Source of the DNA: Moraxellaceae bacterium
GTDB lineage: Bacteria; Pseudomonadota; Gammaproteobacteria; Pseudomonadales; Moraxellaceae
Assembly (NCBI GenBank): GCA_003543245.1
Contig: DPJB01000023.1
Location: forward strand, 66,229 to 92,160
Direction of reading: 5' to 3'
Length of the DNA: 25,932 nucleotides
Each line of letters opens with the position of its first letter. The first letter of the stretch is position 1. Of the stretch, positions 12,914 through 21,423 are shown piece after piece. A model generated the notes under the pieces. It did not search any database and was not told the origin of the DNA. It saw only the letters and a program-made list of their open reading frames with translations. A program made the translations under genes and the position numbers.

Positions 12914-13474
12914 ATGTTCAGACAGATCATGGCGGGGGCACTGGTGGTGCTCGCCAGCGGCGCACTGCACGCAGAGGAATACAAGGTACTGGCAGATCGT
13001 TCGGTCAACTTTGATGCCATCAAGACCTTCCGCATTGACCGAGTGACCATTACCCGTACCAGTGGTGCCAAGGTGAAGCAGGCTAATATTGACGGTTTGC
13101 GTGCGGTTACCAGGGCGCAGTTGATCAAGGAGGGCCTGCAGGAGTCCAACGAGGTGCCGGATGTCATGGTGACCGTGACGGCGGGTGTGGATGCCTCCCT
13201 GCATACCCGTGAGACGCAGGGCATGCCGTATTTCGATGGCGGCCACTGGCAGATTCTTCCGCAGGATGAGCAGGAAACCGATCCGACCGGCAAGCCGAAA
13301 GAAGTGAAATATGGCCAGGGCACTTTGCAGATTGACCTGCGCAAGCGGGATGGCAACAAGGTGGTCTGGCGTGCACTGATCGAGGATGTGGTGCAGCTGC
13401 CGGTATCGAAGGAGCTGGTAGCCAAGTTCGTGAGCAACGCATTCGAGCAGTACCCGCCCCCCCCGGCCGAATAA
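12914..13474 (+). CDS. Secreted DUF4136-like protein
   Basis: A 186-residue exported protein. The N-terminus is a standard signal peptide (basic MFRQ, hydrophobic AGALVVLASGALH, AxA-type site ALHA before EEYK), predicting a periplasmic protein of about 165 residues without a lipobox. The mature part resembles DUF4136 proteins: an early FDAIKTFRID strand, a central variable region, then GTLQIDLRKRDGNKVVWRA (beta strand with the conserved W) and a C-terminal helix, ending in a PPPPAE tail. A GTG at 12911 is possible, but the ATG at 12914 has GAGGG at better spacing. It stands alone, ending at a strong bidirectional terminator. Function unknown; the family name is a moderate-confidence assignment. 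Confidence 0.75.
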   Translation: MFRQIMAGALVVLASGALHAEEYKVLADRSVNFDAIKTFRIDRVTITRTSGAKVKQANIDGLRAVTRAQLIKEGLQESNEVPDVMVTVTAGVDASLHTRETQGMPYFDGGHWQILPQDEQETDPTGKPKEVKYGQGTLQIDLRKRDGNKVVWRALIEDVVQLPVSKELVAKFVSNAFEQYPPPPAE

Positions 13475-13500
13475 TTACAGCGCTGGGTTCGTTTAAGCAA

Positions 13501-13537
13501 AAACCCGTGCTGCCTCAAGGCAGCACGGGTTTTTTAT
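13501..13537. terminator. Bidirectional intrinsic terminator
   Basis: AAACCCGTGCTGCC (13501-13514) pairs perfectly with 13519-13532 across a 4-nt TCAA loop. T-rich sequence follows on the plus strand, and the A run on the other side gives U's for the minus strand. It serves the DUF4136-like gene (plus) and trkH (minus, stop at 13556). Confidence 0.93.
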
Positions 13538-13555
13538 TGCGGGTACATGGCGAAA

Positions 13556-15001
13556 TCAGCGACGCCAGAAGGCTGGTGTAAACAGGACAAGCACGGTAAA
13601 GATTTCCAGTCGTCCCAGTATCATGGCGCTGATCAGCATCAGCTTCGCCGGATCATTGATGGTCGCGTAATTGCTGCTGGTGGCACCAAGGCCGGCACCG
13701 GCATTGTTCAGCGAGCAGATTACCGAGCCGTAAGCGGTCATGAAATCCACGCCGGTAGCCATCACGCTCCACATCAGCACGACAAAGACCAGCAGGTACA
13801 AGGTCAGGAATCCCCACACGGCATCAATCACGCGCGGGTTGACGGTCTTGCGTCCCAGGCGAATGGCAAACACCCCGTTGGGGTGCAGCAGCCGCGATAT
13901 TTCGCGCAGGCTGTGCTTGAGCGCCAGCAACATGCGCAAGGGTTTCACGCCGGAGGCGGTGGAGCCGGCCATGCCGCCCATGATGCTGGCACTGACCACG
14001 AGAAAGGGCAGGATGCCGGGCCACAGGGTGAAATCCGTACTGACAAAGCCGGTTGTGGTGAGCAGCGATGTGCTCATGAAGGCGGCGTGGCGCAATGCCT
14101 GCAAGGGCGCCAGCGGGCTGTCCAGCCATAGCATCACTGTCACCAGTGCCATTAGCAGGACCAGCGACAGGGCAAAGAACTGAAGTTCCGGATCGCGCCA
14201 GTAGGCGATAAAACGTCCGCGCCGCAGCGCCATGAAGTGCAGGCCGAAATTGATGGCACCGGCAAACATGAAGAACACGGCAATCATTTCGATCAGTGGG
14301 CTGTTGAAGTGGCCAATGCTGCTGCCGTGCGTGGAGAAACCTGCGGTCGCAATGGTGGAAAAGCTGTGGCACACCGCGTCCAGCCAGCTCATGCCGGCCA
14401 GTCTGAACGCAAGCATGCAGGCCAGCGTCATGCCGACATAAATCAGCCACAGTGCCTTTGCCGTTTGCGTGATGCGCGGTGTCAGCTTGTCTTTCACCAC
14501 ACCGGGCGACTCGGCCTTGTACAACTGCATGCCGCCGATACCCAGCATTGGCAACACGGCCACCGCCAGCACGACAATGCCCATGCCGCCCAGCCAGCAT
14601 AACTGGTGACGGTAATAGTTAAGCGATGCGGGAATATTGTCGACGTCGGCAATCACGCTGGAGCCGGTGCCGGTCAGCCCCGAGAAGGACTCGAACAGCG
14701 CATCTACAAGTGGCAGTTGGTGATGCGGTGCCAGCAGAAACGGAAATGCACCGACCGCGCCGAACACCAGCCAGAACAGCAGCACCACCACAAAGCCGTC
14801 ACGCGGGGTCAGCTCTTCCTTGCGGTTGCGGTTGGGCAGCCATGCCAGCAGGCCCAGCACCACAATTTCCAGCCAGGCGGCAGAAAATGCCGTGGCACTG
14901 CCATCGTCAAGGTAGATGCTGAGGGCGAACGGCGGTAACAGGGTCAGACTGTACATCAGCATCAGCACGCCCAGCATGCGGAGAATCTGGCGCACACTCA
15001 T
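13556..15001 (-). CDS. trkH: Trk potassium uptake protein TrkH
   Basis: A 481-residue polytopic inner-membrane protein, the K+-translocating subunit of the Trk system. The four pore loops with their selectivity glycines are visible: SGLTGTGSSVI, FSTIATAGFSTHGS, SLLTTTGFVSTD and NNAGAGLGATSSN. Between them lie about ten hydrophobic segments, and the second conserved feature SIMGGMAGSTASGVKPLR precedes the third inner helix pair. Length matches E. coli TrkH. The start ATG overlaps the trkA stop by four bases (ATGA, 14998-15001), so the two are translationally coupled. The first pore loop reads GTG where E. coli has TTG-type residues; the key glycine is kept. The gene ends at a strong terminator. 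Confidence 0.96.
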   Translation of the reverse strand: MSVRQILRMLGVLMLMYSLTLLPPFALSIYLDDGSATAFSAAWLEIVVLGLLAWLPNRNRKEELTPRDGFVVVLLFWLVFGAVGAFPFLLAPHHQLPLVDALFESFSGLTGTGSSVIADVDNIPASLNYYRHQLCWLGGMGIVVLAVAVLPMLGIGGMQLYKAESPGVVKDKLTPRITQTAKALWLIYVGMTLACMLAFRLAGMSWLDAVCHSFSTIATAGFSTHGSSIGHFNSPLIEMIAVFFMFAGAINFGLHFMALRRGRFIAYWRDPELQFFALSLVLLMALVTVMLWLDSPLAPLQALRHAAFMSTSLLTTTGFVSTDFTLWPGILPFLVVSASIMGGMAGSTASGVKPLRMLLALKHSLREISRLLHPNGVFAIRLGRKTVNPRVIDAVWGFLTLYLLVFVVLMWSVMATGVDFMTAYGSVICSLNNAGAGLGATSSNYATINDPAKLMLISAMILGRLEIFTVLVLFTPAFWRR

Positions 15002-16377
15002 GACGTGATTTTCTCGATGATGCTGCGGCGACGGCTGAACAGTTTTTCGATTTCCGGAATTTCGCGCTTGTTGGTGACAAACACGATGACGTGATCGCCC
15101 GGTTCGATGCGCACATCGTCATGGCCCATGATTACTTCGTTCGGACGGGCAATGGCACCGATGGTGGCACCACCCGGCAGTTTCAGTTCGCGGATCGCCT
15201 TGCCGGCAATGCGGCAGTCACTGTGCGCAATGACTTCGATGGCTTCGGCCGCCCCACGACGCAGGCTGTGTACGGCGATGACATCGCCCTGACGCAGCTC
15301 GGTGAGAATGCTGCCGATGGTGATCTGCTGTGGCGAGATGGCGATGTCGATGTCGGTGCCCTGCACCAGATCGGCATAGGCCTGGTTGCTGATCAGTGTC
15401 AGCACCTTGCGCGCGCCCATGCGCTTTGCCAGCAGCGATGACATGATGTTGGCTTCGTCATCATTGGTCAGTGCACAGAAGACATCGGCATCTGCCACGC
15501 CGGCTTCCAGCAGCAGCTCGCGATCAGAAGCCGGTCCGTTCAGCACCAGCGTATGGTCCAGCTTGCCGGCCAGCGCCAGGCTGCGCTCGTTGTCGAGCTC
15601 CAGCAGCGTGATGGAGTGATTGTGTTCCAGTGCAGTGGCAAGGCGTTCGCCGATGTGGCCGCCCCCGGCAATCACGAGCTTGCGGTACTGCCCTTCCACT
15701 CGACGGAACTCGCTGAAGACCCGTGCCAGATCCTCGCTTTCAGCGATGAAGAACACCTCGTCTTCTGCCTCGATGCGGGTATCACCGAGCGGCTTCAGGG
15801 CCTCGCCCCGGCGATAGATGGCGGCCACCCGCATATCGACATCCGGCAAGTGCTGACGCAGCTCGGCAAGCTGGTGGCCGACCAGCAGGCCGTCAGGTCG
15901 GGCACGTACCCCGATCAGGCGGATGCGGCCATTGGCAAAGTCCAGCACCTGCAGCGCGCCGGGTGTTTCCAGCAGTCTGATGATGTGATCGGTGACCGCC
16001 TGCTCGGGGCTGATCAGGGTGTCGATGGTCATGTGCTCGGTGGTGAAGAGTCCGGGGAAATCCAGGTATTCGGTGGCACGGATGCGGGCAATGCGGTTGG
16101 GCGTCTGGAACAGGCGGCGCGCAATTTCGCACGCCACCATGTTGACCTCGTCACTGGCAGTGACGGCAATCAGCATGTCGGCCTCCCTGGCACCGGCCTT
16201 GAGCAGGATGCTCGGGTGCGAGGCCTTGCCGCAGACAGTGGCGATGTCATAGCGCTCGGACAGCTCTTTCAGCGCTTCGGCATCCGTATCTACCACGGTG
16301 ATGTCGTTGTTTTCACTTACCAGGCTGGCAGCAAGCGTGGCGCCGACCTGGCCGGCACCAAGAATCATGATTTTCAT
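14998..16377 (-). CDS. trkA: Trk system regulatory subunit TrkA
   Basis: A 459-residue cytoplasmic regulator of K+ uptake with two tandem RCK repeats. The first NAD(H)-binding Rossmann motif is GAGQVG (residues 7-12) with the acidic VVDTD strand end. The second is GGGHIGE near residue 240 with LLELDNE. Each Rossmann domain is followed by a TrkA_C domain (RARPDGLLVGHQLAEL and the C-terminal region around EPGDHVIVFV). Length is typical. AAGGAGA lies before the ATG at 16377. It forms an operon with trkH and is divergent from an MscS-family channel gene, so K+ uptake and osmotic release genes share a 242-bp control region. Confidence 0.97.
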   Translation of the reverse strand: MKIMILGAGQVGATLAASLVSENNDITVVDTDAEALKELSERYDIATVCGKASHPSILLKAGAREADMLIAVTASDEVNMVACEIARRLFQTPNRIARIRATEYLDFPGLFTTEHMTIDTLISPEQAVTDHIIRLLETPGALQVLDFANGRIRLIGVRARPDGLLVGHQLAELRQHLPDVDMRVAAIYRRGEALKPLGDTRIEAEDEVFFIAESEDLARVFSEFRRVEGQYRKLVIAGGGHIGERLATALEHNHSITLLELDNERSLALAGKLDHTLVLNGPASDRELLLEAGVADADVFCALTNDDEANIMSSLLAKRMGARKVLTLISNQAYADLVQGTDIDIAISPQQITIGSILTELRQGDVIAVHSLRRGAAEAIEVIAHSDCRIAGKAIRELKLPGGATIGAIARPNEVIMGHDDVRIEPGDHVIVFVTNKREIPEIEKLFSRRRSIIEKITS

Positions 16378-16619
16378 GGAAAGTCTCCTTCATGAAGTGC
16401 TGCCATGGAATGCACGGACGTGGATTGACCCTGAACAGTCTGCCGGCAGTTTGCCGAAATTGTTCTCCGTAACCAACCCGGCAGCACCGCATGGGCTACC
16501 GTGTGCATGGATTTGCCGGCCATGCCAGAATGATGACGTGTGATGACAAGTAAAAGCAGGGATGCGGTGCAGTTCCTTTCAGTGCTGGTCCCCGCACAGC
16601 AGGCTTGATGGAGAACACA

Positions 16620-18251
16620 ATGCGTCAGTGGCTGGAAATAGTGCTGGCAGTCTGCCTGATGATGGCAGGGCTGCATGGCGTGGCGCGAGCGGAGCTGCCT
16701 GCATTAACGACGGCGTCGGTGCCGGCATCCGAAGCGACGCTGACCTACATGAACCGGGACGTGGTGGTGTTTCGTGCCTCGCTGGCAGGGGTTACGCCCG
16801 AGAAGCGCGTCAAGCGTGCCGAGCGACGCCTGGCCGATCATGAGCGCACCGGCGATACCGAAGTGGTGGGGCAGGTCCCGATCGCCATCAGCACGCAACA
16901 GGGCATCGGCATTACCCTCAACGACACCTTTCTCTTCACACTGCTCCCTGAAGACAGGGACCCGGAAGACGGTCGCCCGCTGAGCGCACTGGCAGACGGT
17001 GTGGTGGTGGCGCTCAAGGATGCCCTGGCTGCCCGGCATGCCCAGGCGGATCCTGCCAATCTCATCAAGGGTCTGCTGTTTGCCGGGCTGGCTCTGGCTG
17101 CAATAGCACTGGCGGTGTTGTTGCTAATGCGCCTGCGCCACTGGCTGGCCATCAGGTTGCAGCGGCAGGTGCTGCACAGGCTGGAGGCGAACATGCCCTG
17201 GCTGAGCTATCTGGCGCAAGTGCTGGAACGTCTGGTGCAGATTCTGGTGGCCCTTGTCTGCATTGCGCTGGGCTACCTGTGGGTGACCTATGCGCTGGCG
17301 CAATTTCCGCTCACCCGTCCCTTTGGCGATCAGCTGGGTAATTTCCTGCTCGGTTTGCTCGGCAATATGGCCATGGGCGTTGTCAGGGCACTGCCCGACC
17401 TCATCACGCTCGCGATCATCCTGCTCATTACGCGTGCACTCACACAGTCGGTAAAAGCCCTGTTTGATGCGGTACAGGAAGGACGGGTCCAGCTGCCGGG
17501 TCTCTACCGTGAAACCGTGGGTGCCACCCGGCGCCTGGTCAACATAGCCATATGGGCACTGGGTATCACGTTTGCTTATCCCCACATTCCGGGCTCACAA
17601 AGTGATGTGTTCAAGGGATTGTCGGTATTGTTCGGTTTCATGCTGACACTGGGTTCTGCCGGTGTCGTCAACCAGCTCATGAGCGGCATGACACTTGTCT
17701 ACTCGCGGGCCTTGCGCAAGGGCGACCTGGTGCAGATTGGCGAAACCATGGGCGTGGTCGAAGAGGTCGGTACCCTTTCCACCAGGGTGTTGAATCTTTA
17801 CAACGAGGTCATCACGATTCCGAATTCTGTAGTGATGAGCAACCAGATCCGTAATTACTCGCGACAGGAAGAAGGACAGGGTGTGATGGTCGGCTGCAAG
17901 GTCACCATTGGTTATGACACCCCGTGGCGTCAGGTCGAGGCGATGCTGCTCAACGCAGCAAAGGGTACGCCCGGGTTGCGTAATACTCCCCCACCTTGTG
18001 TCCTCCAGCGGGCACTCAGCGATTTTTATGTCGAGTACGAACTGATGGTGACGTTGGCTGATACCAAGGCCCGGCCGTTTGTACTGACCCGGCTGCATGC
18101 CGAAGTACAGGACGAATTCAACCGCTACGGTGTGCAGATCATGTCGCCAAACTTCAGGGGGCAGCCGGATGGTGGGGCTGTTGTGGTGCCGCAGGAGGAT
18201 TGGTACAAGGCGCCAGCGGCTCCGCCCTCGCGTCCGGTCATTCCAGAGTAG
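16620..18251 (+). CDS. MscS-family mechanosensitive ion channel with periplasmic N-terminal domain
   Basis: A 543-residue channel protein. It begins with a signal peptide (residues 1-24, VARA before ELPA), then a periplasmic domain to about residue 145. Hydrophobic segments follow near 150-170, 205-228, 250-272 and 306-322. The pore-lining helix and MscS core start at about 330 with VLFGFMLTLGSAGVVNQL, then the beta domain KGDLVQIGETMGVVEEVG and TIPNSVVMSNQIRNYSR. The C-terminus is soluble. It should open under membrane tension and release solutes on osmotic downshock. In-frame starts exist at 16605 and 16608, but GGAGA before 16620 and the signal peptide favour that ATG. It lies between trkA and rsmB, which are adjacent in Pseudomonas, and ends at an 18-bp perfect hairpin. 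Confidence 0.93.
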   Translation: MRQWLEIVLAVCLMMAGLHGVARAELPALTTASVPASEATLTYMNRDVVVFRASLAGVTPEKRVKRAERRLADHERTGDTEVVGQVPIAISTQQGIGITLNDTFLFTLLPEDRDPEDGRPLSALADGVVVALKDALAARHAQADPANLIKGLLFAGLALAAIALAVLLLMRLRHWLAIRLQRQVLHRLEANMPWLSYLAQVLERLVQILVALVCIALGYLWVTYALAQFPLTRPFGDQLGNFLLGLLGNMAMGVVRALPDLITLAIILLITRALTQSVKALFDAVQEGRVQLPGLYRETVGATRRLVNIAIWALGITFAYPHIPGSQSDVFKGLSVLFGFMLTLGSAGVVNQLMSGMTLVYSRALRKGDLVQIGETMGVVEEVGTLSTRVLNLYNEVITIPNSVVMSNQIRNYSRQEEGQGVMVGCKVTIGYDTPWRQVEAMLLNAAKGTPGLRNTPPPCVLQRALSDFYVEYELMVTLADTKARPFVLTRLHAEVQDEFNRYGVQIMSPNFRGQPDGGAVVVPQEDWYKAPAAPPSRPVIPE

Positions 18252-18265
18252 GCGATACAGCCAGC

Positions 18266-18313
18266 CACATGAAAAAGGGGAGCGTCTGCAAGGATGCTCC
18301 CCTTTTTCATGTG
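18266..18313. terminator. Long intrinsic terminator, 18-bp perfect stem
   Basis: Arms 18266-18283 and 18296-18313 are perfectly complementary over 18 bp with a 12-nt loop. The stem itself contains the A5/T5 tract next to GGGGAGC/GCTCCCC, so the T run serves the plus strand and, by symmetry, the minus strand. It follows the MscS-family stop codon by 14 bp. The remaining 113 bp to the rsmB stop hold nothing I recognise. Confidence 0.88.
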
Positions 18314-18426
18314 CGCAGCATTATTCGTCGTACATCCTGTTGTTGTGCAGCCAACCCGGCGCATTCATCAGCATAACCGGATGCCATGACGCCAAAAGGC
18401 AAAAAGGAACCGGTCGGGCACAAGGG

Positions 18427-19737
18427 TCAGCCCGATGCCTTTTCCAGCAGGGCATAAAAGAAACCGTCATGGCCACCGGGCTGCGGCAGCAGTTGCCGAC
18501 CATGCGGGCGGGCTTCGCCGGCTTTCACGGACAGGGCAACCTCACTGGCATCCGCATGCTTTGCGAGGAAGTCGCGCACCTGCACCTCGTTCTCGGCCTT
18601 GAGCACCGAGCAGGTCGCGTAGAGCAGGCGACCACCCTTGGCCAGCAAGGGCCACAGGGCCTCCAGCAGACGCTGTTGCTGGGCAACGGTCTGGGCCACA
18701 TCGCCGGGGCGACGCAGCAGTTTGATGTCGGGGTGACGGCGAATCACGCCGGTGGCGGTACAGGGCGCATCCAGCAGGATGCGGTCAAACGGCTTGCCGT
18801 CCCACCATGACGCGGTAACACCGGCATCAGCCGTGCGCACATCCGCCTTCAGTTGCAGACGGGCAAGGTTTTCATGGATGCGGGCATTGCGGCGGTCGTC
18901 ACTGTCGATGGCCAGCAGTTGGCAATCCGGTGTCCGTTCCAGTATATGTGCGGTTTTTCCGCCCGGGGCGGCACATGCGTCAAGCACGCGTTGCCCTGGC
19001 CTGGTACCCAGCAACTCGGCTGCCAGCTGGGCGGCTTCATCCTGTACGGAGAACAGGCCGTCCTCGAAACCGGGCAGCTTGCGCACATCGCCCACACCTT
19101 CCACGCGAAGACCGGCGGGGGCGTGGGCACAGACTGCAAAGCTGACCTTGTCGGTCTCGAGCAGGTCCTGATACGACTCGCGCGAGATTTTCAGCCGGTT
19201 CACGCGCAGCGTCAGCGGCGCTTCACTGTTGTTGGCTGCCAGAATGGCCGCCGCAGCATCACCCCAGTCCCGGCGCAACTGCTGCACCAGCCAGTCCGGG
19301 TGGGCATGACGCAGGCTCTGCGCACCGGCCTCCAGGGTTTCCTGCTCGCGCTGGTAACGGCGCAGCACGGCATTGAGCAGGCCGGTGAGTTTGGCGCGGC
19401 CGAGCTGCCGGGCAGCCTCCACGGTTTCGCCAATGGCGGCATGGTCCGGCACGCGCAGTTCGCGCAGCTGGGCAAGGCCGAGCAGCAGAAGGGCTTCAAT
19501 GACCGGCTCGGGTGACTTGGCCAGCAGGGGCTTGAGCAGGGCACGGTAATACAGGGCGTGCCGTACGGCGGTGAAACACAGCGCCTGCAGCAAGCCACGG
19601 TCTTCCGGCCGGCAGGCCGCCAGTGCCGGGGGCAGGCTGTCGCTGAGGGAGCCGCGCCCGGCAAGGACGGGGGCCAGTGCCTGTGCAGCAAGGGCGCGTA
19701 CCGGCAGGCGCTGGGGACTCGTGCGGGGGCCGTTCAT
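18427..19737 (-). CDS. rsmB: 16S rRNA (cytosine(967)-C(5))-methyltransferase RsmB
   Basis: A 436-residue RNA methyltransferase that makes m5C967 in 16S rRNA. The N-terminal NusB-like RNA-binding domain covers about residues 10-140. The SAM-dependent catalytic domain has VLDACAAPGGKT (SAM motif I), the LLAIDSDDRR acidic strand, DAPCTATGVIRRHPDIK with the general catalytic-site cysteine, and YATCS with the nucleophilic cysteine. The start overlaps the fmt stop by four bases (ATGA, 19734-19737), so it is the third gene of a def-fmt-rsmB operon, the classic order in gammaproteobacteria. In E. coli trkA follows directly; here an MscS-family gene on the other strand intervenes. Confidence 0.97.
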   Translation of the reverse strand: MNGPRTSPQRLPVRALAAQALAPVLAGRGSLSDSLPPALAACRPEDRGLLQALCFTAVRHALYYRALLKPLLAKSPEPVIEALLLLGLAQLRELRVPDHAAIGETVEAARQLGRAKLTGLLNAVLRRYQREQETLEAGAQSLRHAHPDWLVQQLRRDWGDAAAAILAANNSEAPLTLRVNRLKISRESYQDLLETDKVSFAVCAHAPAGLRVEGVGDVRKLPGFEDGLFSVQDEAAQLAAELLGTRPGQRVLDACAAPGGKTAHILERTPDCQLLAIDSDDRRNARIHENLARLQLKADVRTADAGVTASWWDGKPFDRILLDAPCTATGVIRRHPDIKLLRRPGDVAQTVAQQQRLLEALWPLLAKGGRLLYATCSVLKAENEVQVRDFLAKHADASEVALSVKAGEARPHGRQLLPQPGGHDGFFYALLEKASG

Positions 19738-20705
19738 ATGCCAAATACCTGGCCGGGGGCCAACTGGTCGCGTCGTGCATTCAGCAGCTGCAGGACAGAA
19801 AGGGGTTTGCCACCGGGTAATTGCAGGGTTTCCATCAACAGTACCGAGCCGTTGCCCGCAGCGACGCGCAGGCCGTCACGGTCGGCCGCGATTATCATCC
19901 CGGCAGGGGCGGTCGAGGTTTCTGCCAGCGCGCGCGCCTGCCAGACCCGTACCACCTGATCTGCCAGCGTCGTGAACGCCACCGGCACCGGGTTGTAGGC
20001 GCGTATAGCTCGTGCCAGCAGGTCGGCCGGCTGCGTCCAGTCAAGGCGCGCTTCGTCCTTGGTCAGCTTGCGCGCGTAGGTGGCGTCGGCATCGTTCTGT
20101 GGTGCGCTGGGCAACTCGCCGTCCATCAGCAGCTCCAGGGCCGCCACCAGCGACTCTCCGCCCAGCAGGGCAAGGCGGTCATGCAGGCTGGCACCGGTAT
20201 CGTTTGGCGAAATCGGGCAGCGTTCCATGTAGCGCATGGCGCCAGTGTCCAGGCCCACATCCATCTGCATGATGGTAATGCCGGTTTCGCGGTCACCGGC
20301 AAGGATGGCGCGCTGGATGGGCGCGGCACCGCGCCAGCGCGGCAGCAGCGACGCATGCACGTTGATGCAGCCAAGGCGCGGAATCTCAAGCACGTCCTTT
20401 GGCAGCAGCAGGCCATAGGCGGCCACGATCATCAGGTCGGGTCTGAGGGCGCGCAGTTCGTTGCTGGCGTCGGCGTCTTTCAGGCTGAGCGGCTGGTACA
20501 CCGGAATGCGGCGTTCCAGTGCCAGCTCCTTGACCGGGCTGGCCTTGAGTTCGCGGCCACGGCCGGCGGGGCGGTCCGGCTGGGTATAAACGGCAATGAC
20601 ATCATGTTCGCCCTGCTGCAGGAGGGCTTTCAGGCTTTCGGCTGCAAACTCCGGCGTGCCGGCAAAGACAATGCGTAAAGGACCACTTTCAGGGTTGTTG
20701 CTCAC
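19734..20705 (-). CDS. fmt: Methionyl-tRNA formyltransferase
   Basis: A 323-residue enzyme that formylates initiator Met-tRNA using 10-formyl-THF. The N-terminal formyltransferase domain has FAGTPEFA, QPDRPAGRGR, AYGLLLP and the signature LGCINVHASLLPRWRGAAPI containing the catalytic Asn-His pair. The C-terminal OB-fold domain follows (about residues 205-320) with the usual RAIRAYNP linker. It lies six bases after def on the same strand and overlaps rsmB, the conserved translation-initiation operon. Confidence 0.98.
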   Translation of the reverse strand: MSNNPESGPLRIVFAGTPEFAAESLKALLQQGEHDVIAVYTQPDRPAGRGRELKASPVKELALERRIPVYQPLSLKDADASNELRALRPDLMIVAAYGLLLPKDVLEIPRLGCINVHASLLPRWRGAAPIQRAILAGDRETGITIMQMDVGLDTGAMRYMERCPISPNDTGASLHDRLALLGGESLVAALELLMDGELPSAPQNDADATYARKLTKDEARLDWTQPADLLARAIRAYNPVPVAFTTLADQVVRVWQARALAETSTAPAGMIIAADRDGLRVAAGNGSVLLMETLQLPGGKPLSVLQLLNARRDQLAPGQVFGI

Positions 20706-20711
20706 TTGATG

Positions 20712-21218
20712 TCAGGCCTGCTGCTTGTGCTGTTTTTCCAGCTTTTTCTTGATGCGCTCACGTTTGAGCGAGGACAGGTAGTCGACAAAAAGCTTGCCGC
20801 TGAGGTGATCCATTTCATGCTGGATGCAGACGGCGAGCAAGCCATCGGCGGTTTCCTCAAAGGTCTTGCCTTCGCCATCGAGTGCACTGATCTGCACGCG
20901 TGACGGACGCTCCACGGTTTCGTAAAACCCCGGTACCGACAGGCAGCCTTCGTCGTAAGGCGACTTTTCCTCGCACAGGGGCGTGATCACCGGGTTGATG
21001 TAGACGCGGGGTGCCGTCTTTTCATCCGACAGGTCCATCACGATCAGCTGGATGTGCCGGTCCACCTGGGTGGCGGCCAGGCCGATGCCCTTGGCCTCGT
21101 ACATGGTTTCCAGCATGTCGCCGATCAGCTGGCGAACCGCAGCATCCACCTGCGCTACCGGCCGGGCCTTGGTGCGCAGACGGGGATCGGGGTATTCGAG
21201 AATCGGGAGCAGGGCCAT
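20712..21218 (-). CDS. def: Peptide deformylase
   Basis: A 168-residue metalloenzyme that removes the N-formyl group from nascent proteins. All three motifs are intact: GIGLAATQ (44-51), EGCLS (90-94, metal ligand Cys92) and HEMDH (134-138, two His ligands and catalytic Glu135). The basic Lys-rich C-terminal tail KRERIKKKLEKQHK is usual for the gammaproteobacterial enzyme. The frame is open to 21266, but the ATG at 21218 begins MALLPILEYPD as in homologs. First gene of def-fmt-rsmB, divergent from the LysM protein gene, as in Pseudomonas. Confidence 0.98.
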   Translation of the reverse strand: MALLPILEYPDPRLRTKARPVAQVDAAVRQLIGDMLETMYEAKGIGLAATQVDRHIQLIVMDLSDEKTAPRVYINPVITPLCEEKSPYDEGCLSVPGFYETVERPSRVQISALDGEGKTFEETADGLLAVCIQHEMDHLSGKLFVDYLSSLKRERIKKKLEKQHKQQA

Positions 21219-21340
21219 GGTATCCGTTCGGTTTTCCGGGGCGGCACACTTGGAGTAACATCCCAAGAATGCTTGCTAAGGTGATGAAGTTACTGTAAAA
21301 GTCTGCTAATCGCGTCACAGAGTGTGGCTTGGCTTTGCCC

Positions 21341-21347
21341 TATTATA
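21341..21347. promoter_or_regulatory. Overlapping -10-like elements in the def/LysM divergent gap
   Basis: The 205-bp gap between def and the LysM gene holds TATTAT (21341-21346) on the plus strand and, offset by one base, a perfect TATAAT (21347-21342) on the minus strand. Either could serve its gene, but no convincing -35 is found at 16-18 bp on either strand. Back-to-back promoters sharing one AT-rich site are possible. Confidence 0.35.
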
Positions 21348-21423
21348 CGAGTGCAAACCGAAATTGCGACCGACATCCGGCCGCCTCGGACAGTCCGGCC
21401 TGCCCAGCCTGAAGGGAACCATA

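Noticed and set aside
15553..16395. Plus-strand open frame of 280 codons opposite trkA
   Set aside because: trkA is complete with both Rossmann motifs; the opposite frame is a high-GC shadow.
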